A program made the translations under genes and the position numbers. From Streptomyces subrutilus (GTDB taxonomy: Bacteria; Actinomycetota; Actinomycetes; Streptomycetales; Streptomycetaceae): a stretch of 64,000 nt of DNA. Positions 16,623-24,470 of the stretch are shown in pieces. The DNA lies in contig NZ_CP023701.1 in NCBI RefSeq assembly GCF_008704535.1, positions 1,612,001 to 1,676,000 on the forward strand, in the 5' to 3' direction. Each line of letters begins with the position of its first letter. Position 1 is the first letter of the stretch. The notes under the pieces are model-generated. The model saw only the letters and a list, made by a program, of their open reading frames with translations. It made no database searches and was not told the DNA's origin.

Positions 16623-17348
16623 ATGAACGACGACGTGCGCAACATCGTGCTCGGGGTGATAGCCACGGCCGTCAGCGGCGGGTTCGGCTGGTTCTCCCGG
16701 ACCTACCTGTGGCGCCGCGCCCTGCGCCGCAAACAGGCCTTCTTCGGCCTGCCGACCGGTTCGGACTGCCTGTTCGTGGTCAACCGCCAGATGGGCGGCA
16801 CCGATTCGTCCCTGCACCGCAGCGACGCGTTCGCGCTGCTGGAGATCTCGGCCCTGATCAAGGACTGCGGGGCGAACGTGCAGATCGTCACCCACGACGA
16901 GTCCCGGCAGGGCTTCGGCGAGCGGGCCGAGTTCTGCGTGGGCGGGCCCGTCTCGAACGTCCGCACCGCGGCGCACCTGATGTCCATGCTGCCGGGGGTG
17001 CGGGTGGACCTCACCAGTGCGCGGGGCCCGGAGCGGGGTTCGATCAGCGTCGGCGGGGAGGCGTACCTCTGGGACAAGGGCCTGGTCGAGCACGTCCTGC
17101 TGGCACGCCTGACGAACGGTCGGGGCGCCCGCCCGGTCTTCCTGCTGTCCGGTCAGACCGCCAACAGCAACCAGGCCGCCGCCCGCTACCTGGCCCGGCA
17201 CCACCAGCGGCTCGCCCGCACCTACGGCGCGGACTCCTTCTGCCTGCTGCTGAAGGTCGTCAACTCGGACGCCTACGGTCCGGACGTGACGGAGCTGGTC
17301 GCGGACGTCACCGCGCCGGCCCGGACACCCGCAGCGGCAGCCGCGTGA
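16623..17348 (+). CDS. Membrane-anchored protein of unknown function
   Basis: I do not recognise this 241-residue protein. Residues about 7-25 (VRNIVLGVIATAVSGGFGW) form a single membrane segment followed by a basic stretch RRALRRK, which predicts an N-out, cytoplasmic-body topology. The body alternates short hydrophobic strands and helices (CLFVVNRQMGG, ANVQIVTHDES, GERAEFCVGGPVSN, ARPVFLLSGQTANSNQAAARYL, CLLLKVV), resembling a Rossmann-like ligand- or nucleotide-binding domain. It is monocistronic and its last 41 bases overlap the convergent P450 gene. It is clearly a gene by codon pattern and complete architecture; the function is open. Confidence 0.8.
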   Translation: MNDDVRNIVLGVIATAVSGGFGWFSRTYLWRRALRRKQAFFGLPTGSDCLFVVNRQMGGTDSSLHRSDAFALLEISALIKDCGANVQIVTHDESRQGFGERAEFCVGGPVSNVRTAAHLMSMLPGVRVDLTSARGPERGSISVGGEAYLWDKGLVEHVLLARLTNGRGARPVFLLSGQTANSNQAAARYLARHHQRLARTYGADSFCLLLKVVNSDAYGPDVTELVADVTAPARTPAAAAA

Positions 17349-18570
17349 TCCCGTTGATGAAGTTGGAGACCAGCCGGCGCGGCCGGCCGGCCTGTTCGGG
17401 CGCGGGCATGGCGGCGCACCACTCCTCGTACAGGACGCGCAACTGGAGCCGGGCGAAGTGCGCGCCGAGGCAGACGTGCGGACCGTCCCCGAAGGAGACG
17501 TGCGGGTTGGACGGGCGGCCGAGGTCGAGGCGGTCGGGGGCGGTGAACACCCGCTCGTCGTGGTTGGCGGAGGCGTGGAAGACGACCACCTTGTCCCCGG
17601 CCCGGATCGGCTGCCCGGCCAGTTCGGTGTCGGCGGCGGCCGTGCGGCGGAAGCTGAGCACGGGCGGGTGGACGCGCAGGAGCTCCTCGACGGCCCGCTC
17701 CACCGCGACCTCGCCGGCCGCGAGCCGCCGGTAGGCGTCGGGATCGCGGGCCAGGGCGAGCAGGCCGCCGGGGGCGGCGGCGCGCACGGTGTCGTTGCCG
17801 GCGACGGTGAGCAGGAAGAAGAACATCTCCAGCTCGGCGTCGTCGAGCCCGGCCTGGGCGAGCGAGGTCAGCACGTCGTCGCCCGGGTGGCGGCGCTTGT
17901 GGGCGGCCAGTTCGCGGGCGTACGCGAACATCTCGCCGAGCAGCGCCGGGGAGCGCGGGTCGAGCGGCCGGCCGTCCGGGCCGAGCCGGGGTGCGGGCGC
18001 GTCCTCGGGGTCCTGGTAGCCGATGATCCGTACGGTCCAGTCCAGGAGCAGCGCCCGGTCGCCGGCCGGGACGCCCAGCAGGTCGGTGAGGTTGAGCAGC
18101 GCGTACTCGTCGGTGACGGTGCGCACCACGTCGGCGGCCCCGCCCTCGGCCCGCTCCCGGGCGCCGGCCAGCAGCCCGCGGGCGCGCTCGCGCACCCGGC
18201 CGGCGAAGGCGTCGACGCGGGCGGGCGTGAAGGCCCGGGACACCACCCGGCGCAGCCGGCCGTGGTCGCCGCCGGGGTCCTGGTTGAGCATGGTGCGGCG
18301 CAGGAACGGCAGGTCGGCCGGGTCCGGGTCGCGGATCTGGGTGGCCCCCAGCCAGGAGGAGTACGTGCGGTGGTCGCGCAGCACCGCCACGACGTCGGCG
18401 TGCCGGGTGACGGCCCAGAAGCCCGGGCCGGCGGGCCAGCCCAGCACCTCCGGCTCGGCCTGCCGGGCGACCGGTCGGGCGTCGCGCAGCAGCCGGTAGC
18501 GGTCGAGGGGGACGGCCTCGGCGTACAGGCGCGGGTCGAAGACGTCGGGGGCGTCCGCGGCGTGGTCCAT
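17308..18570 (-). CDS. Cytochrome P450
   Basis: This 420-residue soluble bacterial P450 has the heme-binding motif FGDGPHVCLG (C367), the I-helix oxygen-activation motif TVAGNDT (255-261), the ExxR motif EELLR (E296-R299) and the heme-propionate histidine region near NQDPGGDHGRLRR. Its substrate cannot be read; no ferredoxin or reductase gene is adjacent and there is no biosynthetic cluster around it. SSWLGATQIRDPDPADL resembles P450s acting on terpenes or steroids, but this is weak. Its 3' end overlaps the convergent unknown gene by 41 bp. Confidence 0.93.
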   Translation of the reverse strand: MDHAADAPDVFDPRLYAEAVPLDRYRLLRDARPVARQAEPEVLGWPAGPGFWAVTRHADVVAVLRDHRTYSSWLGATQIRDPDPADLPFLRRTMLNQDPGGDHGRLRRVVSRAFTPARVDAFAGRVRERARGLLAGARERAEGGAADVVRTVTDEYALLNLTDLLGVPAGDRALLLDWTVRIIGYQDPEDAPAPRLGPDGRPLDPRSPALLGEMFAYARELAAHKRRHPGDDVLTSLAQAGLDDAELEMFFFLLTVAGNDTVRAAAPGGLLALARDPDAYRRLAAGEVAVERAVEELLRVHPPVLSFRRTAAADTELAGQPIRAGDKVVVFHASANHDERVFTAPDRLDLGRPSNPHVSFGDGPHVCLGAHFARLQLRVLYEEWCAAMPAPEQAGRPRRLVSNFINGITRLPLRVSGPAR

Positions 18571-18627
18571 GGGGCCACCGTGGCAAGGGCCGTCGGCGCC
18601 CGCAAGAGCGCGGCCGGCCCGGCCGCG

Positions 18628-19149
18628 TCAGCGCCGGAGGTCGCAGCGGTCGGCGGGCAGGGCGGTGTCGGTACCGATCAGGGCGACCCGGCTGAGGGTG
18701 TCCGGCTCACCGGCGAAGGCGAGCGTGCACACCAGCTGGCCGCGGCCCAGCGCGGAGAGGCCGCCCACCGCGATGGGCAGCCGGGCCGTGACCGTGGGCA
18801 CCCCGTCGGGCGCCGCCCACGACACCGCCGTCGCGTCGAGCGCTTTGATCTGCATCCGGGGCAGCTCCGTGCCGAGGTCCGACGACCGCCCCGAGCTCCC
18901 CGGCCCGGCGAGCAGTTGCGCGACCAGGCCTCCCGGCGGGAGCCGGTAGCCGTCCGCCATCAGCGGGTACGGGACCAGCCGGTCGCCCTCCGGCGCGATG
19001 AAGTAGAGGACCGGACCGGCGGAGCCGGGGACCACCACCCGGGCGGCGCTGCCGGCCTCGATCACACCGGTGGGTGCGATGCCGCAGCCGGCGAGCAGCA
19101 GCGTGCCCAGCGCTCCCGCCGCGGCGGCGAGCGCCCTGGTGCCGTTCAC
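18628..19149 (-). CDS. Lipoprotein co-transcribed with a sensor kinase
   Basis: This 173-residue lipoprotein has the lipobox LLLAGC (Cys22) after a hydrophobic leader. The mature part contains PVLYFIAPEGDRLVPYPLM and GGLVAQLLAGPGSSG, reminiscent of the GerMN/LpqB-like sensor lipoproteins that sit beside actinobacterial two-component systems. The GTG start overlaps the kinase stop (GTGA), so translation is coupled. By analogy with CseA and LpqB it may modulate the kinase on the outer face of the membrane; that is inference. Confidence 0.85.
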   Translation of the reverse strand: MNGTRALAAAAGALGTLLLAGCGIAPTGVIEAGSAARVVVPGSAGPVLYFIAPEGDRLVPYPLMADGYRLPPGGLVAQLLAGPGSSGRSSDLGTELPRMQIKALDATAVSWAAPDGVPTVTARLPIAVGGLSALGRGQLVCTLAFAGEPDTLSRVALIGTDTALPADRCDLRR

Positions 19150-20588
19150 GCGTGGGCCTCCAGGGGCATGTCGAGGGTGAACACGGCTCCTCCGAAGGGT
19201 CCGTTGGCGGCCCGGAGCGTGCCGCCGTGCAGGCGTACGTTCTCCAGGGTGATGGCCAGGCCCAGGCCGCTGCCGGCGGAGCGGGTGCGGGCCGCGTCGG
19301 CCTTGAAGAAGCGGTCGAAGATGTGCGGCAGCACCTCGGGGGCGATCCCCGGTCCGCTGTCGGCGACCTCGACGAGCAGCCGTTCGCCGTCCTCCCCCGG
19401 CCCGGTCCGCACGGTGATCAGCACCGGGGCGCCGCCGTGCCGCAGGGCGTTGCCGACGAGGTTGGCGAGGACCACGTCGAAGCGGCGCGGGTCCAGCCGG
19501 GCCCGGACGCCGGGCGGCAGGTCGGTGCGGACCCGGCCGTCGTCCCAGTGGCGGCGCTCCAGGGTCTTGCCCACCGCCACGGCGAGGTCCACGTCGTCCA
19601 GGTTGAGCTCGGCGGCGCGGGCGTCGAAGCGGGAGATCTCCATGAGGTCCTCGACCAGGACGGCGAGCTTCCCGGTCTCGGCGCTGACCAGCCGCAGCGC
19701 CTTGGCGGTGTCCGGGTCGAGCTGCTCGGCGTCCTCGTCGAGCACCTCGGTGACGGCCAGCATCCCGGCGAGCGGGGTGCGCAGTTCGTGCGAGACGTCG
19801 GAGGCGAAGCGCCGGGCCCGGACCTCGGCCTCCCGCAGCTCGGCCACCGAGTGCTCCAGGGCGCGGGCGGTCTCGTTGAAGGTGCGGGCGAGGCCGGCGA
19901 GTTCGTCGGCGCCGCGCACCTCGATCCGGGTGTCGAGGCGGCCGAGACCCAGCCGCTGGGCGGCCCGGCGCATGTCGCGGACGGGCCGCAGCACGCTGCG
20001 GGCGGCCAGCAGGGCGGGGATGACGGCGAGGGCGATGGCCGGGACGGCGCCCTGCTTGGCTGCGTCGACCATCGCCTGGACGGTCCGGCTCTCGTCGGTC
20101 AGGGGCACGCTGGCGAAGTAGACGGCGCCGGTGGGCTCGGCGACCCCGCCGTGCGGGAAGACCGCTGCGATGCCGATGGTGAGGTAGGGATCGCCGGAGC
20201 CGTTCTCGACCCGCTGGAAGGCTCCGTACCGGTTCTCCCGGACCTTCCGGCGCAGGGTGTCGGTGACCGGGCCGAAGGGGGCCGCGGAGGAACTGGATGC
20301 GCGCAGGGACCCGTACTCGCCGAAGACCGTCCAGGGGTGCGGCTTGCCGCGCTTGCCGAGTTCGGTGACGACCGCCTGGAGCTGGTCCTGGGTCATCGGA
20401 AGCCTCGTCGTCTGCTGCTCGATCTGCTCCCGCAGGCTGCTCACGGCCGTGTCCTGGGTCTGCTTGAGGATCGCGTTGCGCGCCTTCTGGTAGGTGAGGG
20501 CGGCGGTGGTCACCGCGCAGATCGCGGCGACCAGCAGGAAGGCCGCGATCAGCCGGGTGCGCAGGCCCAGCGGGGCGATGCGTCGCAC
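19146..20588 (-). CDS. Sensor histidine kinase
   Basis: This 480-residue membrane kinase has TM1 at about residues 12-32, an extracytoplasmic sensor of about 145 residues, TM2 at about 180-200, a HAMP linker (RPVRDMRRAAQRLGLGRLDTR), the phosphoacceptor H267 in FASDVSHELRTP, and N/G boxes in LVGNALRHGG, VEVADSGPGI and GSGLGLAI. It is the fourth gene of an operon starting with the femX-like gene and murJ, nine bases after its response regulator. The cell-wall neighbours suggest it monitors the envelope; the ligand is unknown. Confidence 0.93.
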   Translation of the reverse strand: MRRIAPLGLRTRLIAAFLLVAAICAVTTAALTYQKARNAILKQTQDTAVSSLREQIEQQTTRLPMTQDQLQAVVTELGKRGKPHPWTVFGEYGSLRASSSSAAPFGPVTDTLRRKVRENRYGAFQRVENGSGDPYLTIGIAAVFPHGGVAEPTGAVYFASVPLTDESRTVQAMVDAAKQGAVPAIALAVIPALLAARSVLRPVRDMRRAAQRLGLGRLDTRIEVRGADELAGLARTFNETARALEHSVAELREAEVRARRFASDVSHELRTPLAGMLAVTEVLDEDAEQLDPDTAKALRLVSAETGKLAVLVEDLMEISRFDARAAELNLDDVDLAVAVGKTLERRHWDDGRVRTDLPPGVRARLDPRRFDVVLANLVGNALRHGGAPVLITVRTGPGEDGERLLVEVADSGPGIAPEVLPHIFDRFFKADAARTRSAGSGLGLAITLENVRLHGGTLRAANGPFGGAVFTLDMPLEAHA

Positions 20589-20597
20589 GGCGCCGTC

Positions 20598-21281
20598 CTA
20601 CAGCGGACCGAAGCGGTAGCCGAAGCCGCGCACGGTCTGGATGTAGCGGGGGCTGCGGTCGGGGTCCTCGATCTTGTGGCGCAGGCGGCGGACACAGGCG
20701 TCCACCAGACGGGCGTCGGCGTGGTAGCTGTGGTCCCACACGTATTCCAGGAGCTGCTGGCGGGAGAAGACCTGCTCGGGCGAGGCCGACAGGTGCAGCA
20801 GGAGCTTGAGCTCGCTGGGGGCGAGGGCGAGCCGCTCGCCGTTCTTGGCGACGGTCAGTCCGGAGCGGTCGATGGCCAGTTCGCCGTGGTGGGCCACCTC
20901 GGGGCGGCCGCCCGCGGGGTCGCTGAGCCGGCGCAGCACGGCCTTGATGCGGGCCTCGATGACCTCGGTGCGGGCGGGTTTGACGATGTAGTCGTCGGCG
21001 CCGGCCTCCAGGCCGACGACTATGTCGAAGTCGTCCCCGCGCGCGGTCAGCATGATGATCGGGACCTCGCTGGTGTCCCGTATGCGGCGGCACACCTGGA
21101 CGCCGTTGATCCCCGGCAGCATGAGGTCGAGCAGGACGAGCTCGGGGCGGAAGGACCGCATCAGGGCGAGTCCCGCCTCTCCGGTCTCGGCGGCGCTCAC
21201 CTCGTGGCCGCGGCGGCGCAGGCCGAGGCCCACGCCCTCCCGTACGGACGGGTCGTCCTCGATCAGCAGTACGCGTGGCAT
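20598..21281 (-). CDS. OmpR/PhoB-family response regulator
   Basis: This 227-residue protein has a receiver domain with the acidic pocket EDD (8-10) and phosphoacceptor D52 in LVLLDLMLPG, the conserved lysine in YIVKPAR, and a C-terminal winged helix (SELKLLLHLSASPEQVFSR, DACVRRLRHKIEDPD, YIQTVRGFGYRFGPL). It resembles AfsQ1/CseB-type regulators, but it is not next to a sigma factor. Only four bases separate it from the murJ stop, so it is expressed with the wall genes. Confidence 0.93.
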   Translation of the reverse strand: MPRVLLIEDDPSVREGVGLGLRRRGHEVSAAETGEAGLALMRSFRPELVLLDLMLPGINGVQVCRRIRDTSEVPIIMLTARGDDFDIVVGLEAGADDYIVKPARTEVIEARIKAVLRRLSDPAGGRPEVAHHGELAIDRSGLTVAKNGERLALAPSELKLLLHLSASPEQVFSRQQLLEYVWDHSYHADARLVDACVRRLRHKIEDPDRSPRYIQTVRGFGYRFGPL

Positions 21282-21285
21282 CCGC

Positions 21286-23049
21286 TCAGTATCCCCGGCC
21301 GGTCCGGTGCTCTTCCTCCTGCTTACGGCCGGTCTTGCGCCGCAGGGAGTGCAGGAGGTCGGTGATCTCGGTCAGCCGCAGCGGCCCGGCGAGGAGGACG
21401 ACGACGAGCGCGAGCGCGACGGTTCCCGTGCCGGCCGCGGCGAGGTTGCCCAGGGGGTCCGCGGCGCGGGCTGCCGCGTACCCGGCGGCGCCCGCCGGTA
21501 CGCAGGCGGCCAGCATCCGCAGGTGGGTCCGCAGGGCGCTCTCCCGGCGCCCGGTGCGGGGGCCGGTGCGCGGGCCGAGCCTGCGGGCGAGGGTGCGTGC
21601 GGTCACGGCGGCGCCCGCGACGAAGGCGGCGGAGGAGGCGGCGGCCATGCCGGTGACGGCCCAGCGCGGGGGCAGCAGGACGTAGGCGGCCGCGGAGAGG
21701 GCCGCGTTCGAGGCCGCGATCACCAGGTTGAGGAAGAAGGGGGTGCGGGTGTCGGAGAGCGCGTAGAAGCCGCGGGAGAGCACGTACTGCGCGGAGAACG
21801 CGATCAGGCCGGGGGCGAAGGCGGCGAGGATGCCCGCCATGACCTCGATGTCGGCGGGGCCGGTGCGGCCGTACTCGAAGACGCTGCCGATCACCCAGGG
21901 GGCGAGGGCGGCGAAGAGGGCGGCCGCGGGCACGACGAGGGCGGCACTGGAGCGCAGCGCGTACGAGACGTCCCGGCGGACGGCGGCCAGGTCGCCGTCG
22001 GAGGCGGCGGAGCTCATCCGGGGCATCAGGGCGGTGACGAGGGAGACGGTGACGATGCCCTGGGGGACGATCCACAGCTGGTAGGCGTTGCTGTAGGCGG
22101 TGTACCCGGCGCCGCCGGCCAGCCCGGCGTCGACGGCGTGCTGTCCGGTGGCGGTGGAGAGCCGGGTGACGACCCAGTACGCGAGCTGGTTGGTCAGGAC
22201 GAGCAGGACCAGCCAGCCCGCGTTGCGCAGCGGCCGGCCGAGGCCGCTGCCGCGCCAGTCGAAGCGGGGGCGCCAGCGGAAACGGGCGGCGCGCAGGGAG
22301 GGGGCCAGGGCGAGCGCCTGCACCACGATGCCGGCGGTGGTGCCCAGGCCCAGCAGCCGGGTGTCGGCCGCGGTGAGGCCGTCCGCGGAGTCGTGGGAGA
22401 GGAACAGGAAGAGCCCGAAGACGCCGATGATCACCAGGTTGTTGAGGACGGGGGCCCACATCATCGCGCCGAACCGGCCGCGGGCGTTGAGCACCTGGCC
22501 GAGCAGGGTGAACAGTCCGTAGAAGAGGATCTGCGGCAGGCAGTAGCGGGCGAGCGCCACCGTGGTGCTCTCCTGGGCGCCGCTGTAGCCGGTGTAGACG
22601 GAGACGATCAGCGGGGCGGCGAGGACGGCCGCGGCGGTGAGCAGCACGAGGGCCGCGGTGCAGGCGGTCAGCAGCCGGTCGGTGTAGGCGGCGCCTCCGT
22701 CGCGGTGCTCCTTGGCGGCGCGGACCAGTTCGGGGACGAAGACGGCGTTCAGGGCGCCGCCGACCAGCAGGATGTAGAGGATGTTCGGGACGGTGTTGGC
22801 GACGGCGTAGCCGTCGCCGAGCAGTCCGGTGCCCAGGGCCGCCACGACGACCGCGGAGCGGACGAAGCCGGTGGCGCGGGAGACCAGGGACCCGGCCGCC
22901 ATCAGGGCGCCGCTGCGCAGCACCGATCCCCGGGCCGGCGCGGCGGCGGTCGGCTGCGCGGCCGCGTCCCGGGCGACGGCGCGGGCCGCGGCGGAGGGGG
23001 GCGGGGCCGGTGCGGGCGGGGCCGCGGGGGTGTGGGAACCGTGGTTCAC
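21286..23049 (-). CDS. murJ: MurJ-family lipid II flippase
   Basis: This 587-residue polytopic protein with about fourteen membrane segments belongs to the MurJ/MviN branch of the MOP superfamily, which moves lipid II across the membrane. Characteristic stretches are SLVSRATGFVRSAVVVAALG, ANTVPNILYILLVGGALNAVFVPEL, AYQLWIVPQGIVTVSLVTALMPRMS and SAQYVLSRGFYALSDTRTPF. I chose the GTG at 23049, which overlaps the upstream femX-like stop (GTGA). The Streptomyces housekeeping murJ is known to lie near the parAB region, which is absent here, so this is probably an additional paralogue tied to the two-component system. Confidence 0.92.
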   Translation of the reverse strand: MNHGSHTPAAPPAPAPPPSAAARAVARDAAAQPTAAAPARGSVLRSGALMAAGSLVSRATGFVRSAVVVAALGTGLLGDGYAVANTVPNILYILLVGGALNAVFVPELVRAAKEHRDGGAAYTDRLLTACTAALVLLTAAAVLAAPLIVSVYTGYSGAQESTTVALARYCLPQILFYGLFTLLGQVLNARGRFGAMMWAPVLNNLVIIGVFGLFLFLSHDSADGLTAADTRLLGLGTTAGIVVQALALAPSLRAARFRWRPRFDWRGSGLGRPLRNAGWLVLLVLTNQLAYWVVTRLSTATGQHAVDAGLAGGAGYTAYSNAYQLWIVPQGIVTVSLVTALMPRMSSAASDGDLAAVRRDVSYALRSSAALVVPAAALFAALAPWVIGSVFEYGRTGPADIEVMAGILAAFAPGLIAFSAQYVLSRGFYALSDTRTPFFLNLVIAASNAALSAAAYVLLPPRWAVTGMAAASSAAFVAGAAVTARTLARRLGPRTGPRTGRRESALRTHLRMLAACVPAGAAGYAAARAADPLGNLAAAGTGTVALALVVVLLAGPLRLTEITDLLHSLRRKTGRKQEEEHRTGRGY

Positions 23050-24257
23050 CGGCGGGCCAGGTACGCCTGGAAGGCCTTGTAGAGGGCCGTGTTGGCGTAT
23101 CCGTCCATCGGGGTCTCCCATTCGCCGAGCGTCTCGACGACCTGCCCGCCGGTGCCGAGCTTCCAGCGCAGCAGCCCGAACGCGCGTTCGTCGGGGTCAA
23201 GGGTGGAGGGTACCCCGCGCATGTCGTACTCGTCCGCGCCCAGGGCATGGGCGTCGCACAGCATCCGCCACTGCAGGGCGTTGCTGGGGCGGACCTCGCG
23301 GCGGTGGTCGGCGGAGGCGCCGGTCTGGTACCAGACCCGGCCGCCGGCGACGACCATGGTGTGGGCGGCGAGCACCTCGCCCCGGTGGACGCCCAGGTAG
23401 AGCCGCATCCGGCCGGGCTCCTCCGCGTTGAGGGCCGCGTACTGCCGCTCGTAGTACGCGAGGGAGCGGCCGAGCCGGAAGCCGTCGCGCTCCTCGGTGA
23501 CGCACAGCAGCCGGTAGAACTCGGGCAGGTCGGCGGCCGTGCCCAGGAAGGTCCGCACCCCGGCCTTCTCGGCCTTGCGGACGTTGCGCCGCCACTCCTG
23601 GTTCAGGCCGGCCCACAGGTCGTCGGCGGACCGGCCGGCGAGCGGGACCCGGAAGACGTGGCGGGGCTGGGCGTCGCCGTCGTCCTCGCCGCCGCAGCGC
23701 TTCCAGCCGCGGGTGCGCAGCCGGTCGGCGAGGGCGGCGCCGACCGCGTCCACCTCCGTGGCGAGCACGTCGGAGATCTGCCGGCCGGGGCCGGTCGCGG
23801 ACTTGACGGTGGCCGCGTCCCAGCGCCGGTAGGCGGGGGTGGGGCCGATCCGGACGGCGAAGGCGCCCGCGGAGCGCAGGTGCCGCAGGAGCGGGGTCAG
23901 CCAGCGGTCGACGTGCGGGTCGGACCAGTCGGCGACGGGGCCTTCGGGAAGGTAGGCGAAGTATTTGCGGGTACCGGGCAATTGGCGATAGAGAACGAGC
24001 CCGGCGCCCGTGGTGACCCCGTCGCCGTCGTGCCATCCGAGGGTCTCCGCGCGCCACAGGTCCTTCACCCGCGCCCACGACGGGTACTGCAGGAAGCTGG
24101 CCCCGCGGTGGCGGGAGAGGAACGCCCGGTACTCGGGGGCGGACAGCGGCCGGACCACGGACTCGCGCTCCCGGCGCCCGTCCCGGCCGTGCTCGCCGGA
24201 TGGGGTGCGGTGCTGTTCCTGGGCCTGCTGGGCGGGGTTCACGAGCAGTGCGCACAC
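23046..24257 (-). CDS. FemX/FemABX-family peptidyltransferase
   Basis: This 403-residue protein has a GNAT-like double fold typical of Fem transferases, which add amino acids from aminoacyl-tRNA to the lipid II or peptidoglycan side chain. Recognisable pieces are SFLQYPSWARVKDLW, WAGLNQEWRRNVRKAEKAGV, EERDGFRLGRSLAYYERQY, GEVLAAHTMVVAGGRVWYQTGASAD and RPSNALQWRMLCDAHALGADEYDMRG. GGAAGG lies nine bases before the GTG. It heads the leftward operon femX-murJ-regulator-kinase-lipoprotein, so wall cross-bridge editing and lipid II export are co-expressed with a sensory system. Confidence 0.88.
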   Translation of the reverse strand: MCALLVNPAQQAQEQHRTPSGEHGRDGRRERESVVRPLSAPEYRAFLSRHRGASFLQYPSWARVKDLWRAETLGWHDGDGVTTGAGLVLYRQLPGTRKYFAYLPEGPVADWSDPHVDRWLTPLLRHLRSAGAFAVRIGPTPAYRRWDAATVKSATGPGRQISDVLATEVDAVGAALADRLRTRGWKRCGGEDDGDAQPRHVFRVPLAGRSADDLWAGLNQEWRRNVRKAEKAGVRTFLGTAADLPEFYRLLCVTEERDGFRLGRSLAYYERQYAALNAEEPGRMRLYLGVHRGEVLAAHTMVVAGGRVWYQTGASADHRREVRPSNALQWRMLCDAHALGADEYDMRGVPSTLDPDERAFGLLRWKLGTGGQVVETLGEWETPMDGYANTALYKAFQAYLARR

Positions 24258-24377
24258 GACTGTCGGCCTTCCGTTGCGTCCGGGTGGTGTCGCAGAGGAC
24301 TCTCACAGCGGACCGTGACCGCGGCGCGCGGCGATTGTGACCGGACGATGACCGTTTCGCTGCGGTCGACGTCACAC

Positions 24378-24398
24378 CGGAAAAGGGGACCTTTTCCG
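24378..24398. promoter_or_regulatory. Perfect inverted repeat between femX-like and L,D-transpeptidase genes
   Basis: CGGAAAAGG-GGA-CCTTTTCCG is a 9-bp perfect inverted repeat in the 213-bp divergent intergenic region. It may be an operator shared by both envelope transcription units, or a hairpin in the transpeptidase leader. Around 24314-24355 there are also three TGACCG repeats. Confidence 0.5.
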
Positions 24399-24470
24399 CC
24401 GAATGCGCAACCTAAAGTCGTCGTGCTCGCTCTCTATTTGCGAACGATCATTACTTCGGAGGGGTTTTCG

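Noticed and set aside
17308-18570. A natural product gene cluster around the P450
   Set aside because: No synthase, ferredoxin, tailoring or resistance genes adjoin it; the neighbours are unrelated.
18628-21281. Assignment of the two-component system as CseBC or AfsQ1/Q2
   Set aside because: The regulator resembles both, but there is no adjacent ECF sigma factor and the lipoprotein follows the kinase instead of preceding the regulator, so I left it unnamed.
19074-23082. Two long plus-strand frames of 763 and 686 codons
   Set aside because: They are antisense to the lipoprotein, kinase, regulator and murJ genes and have shadow-frame composition without any domain.
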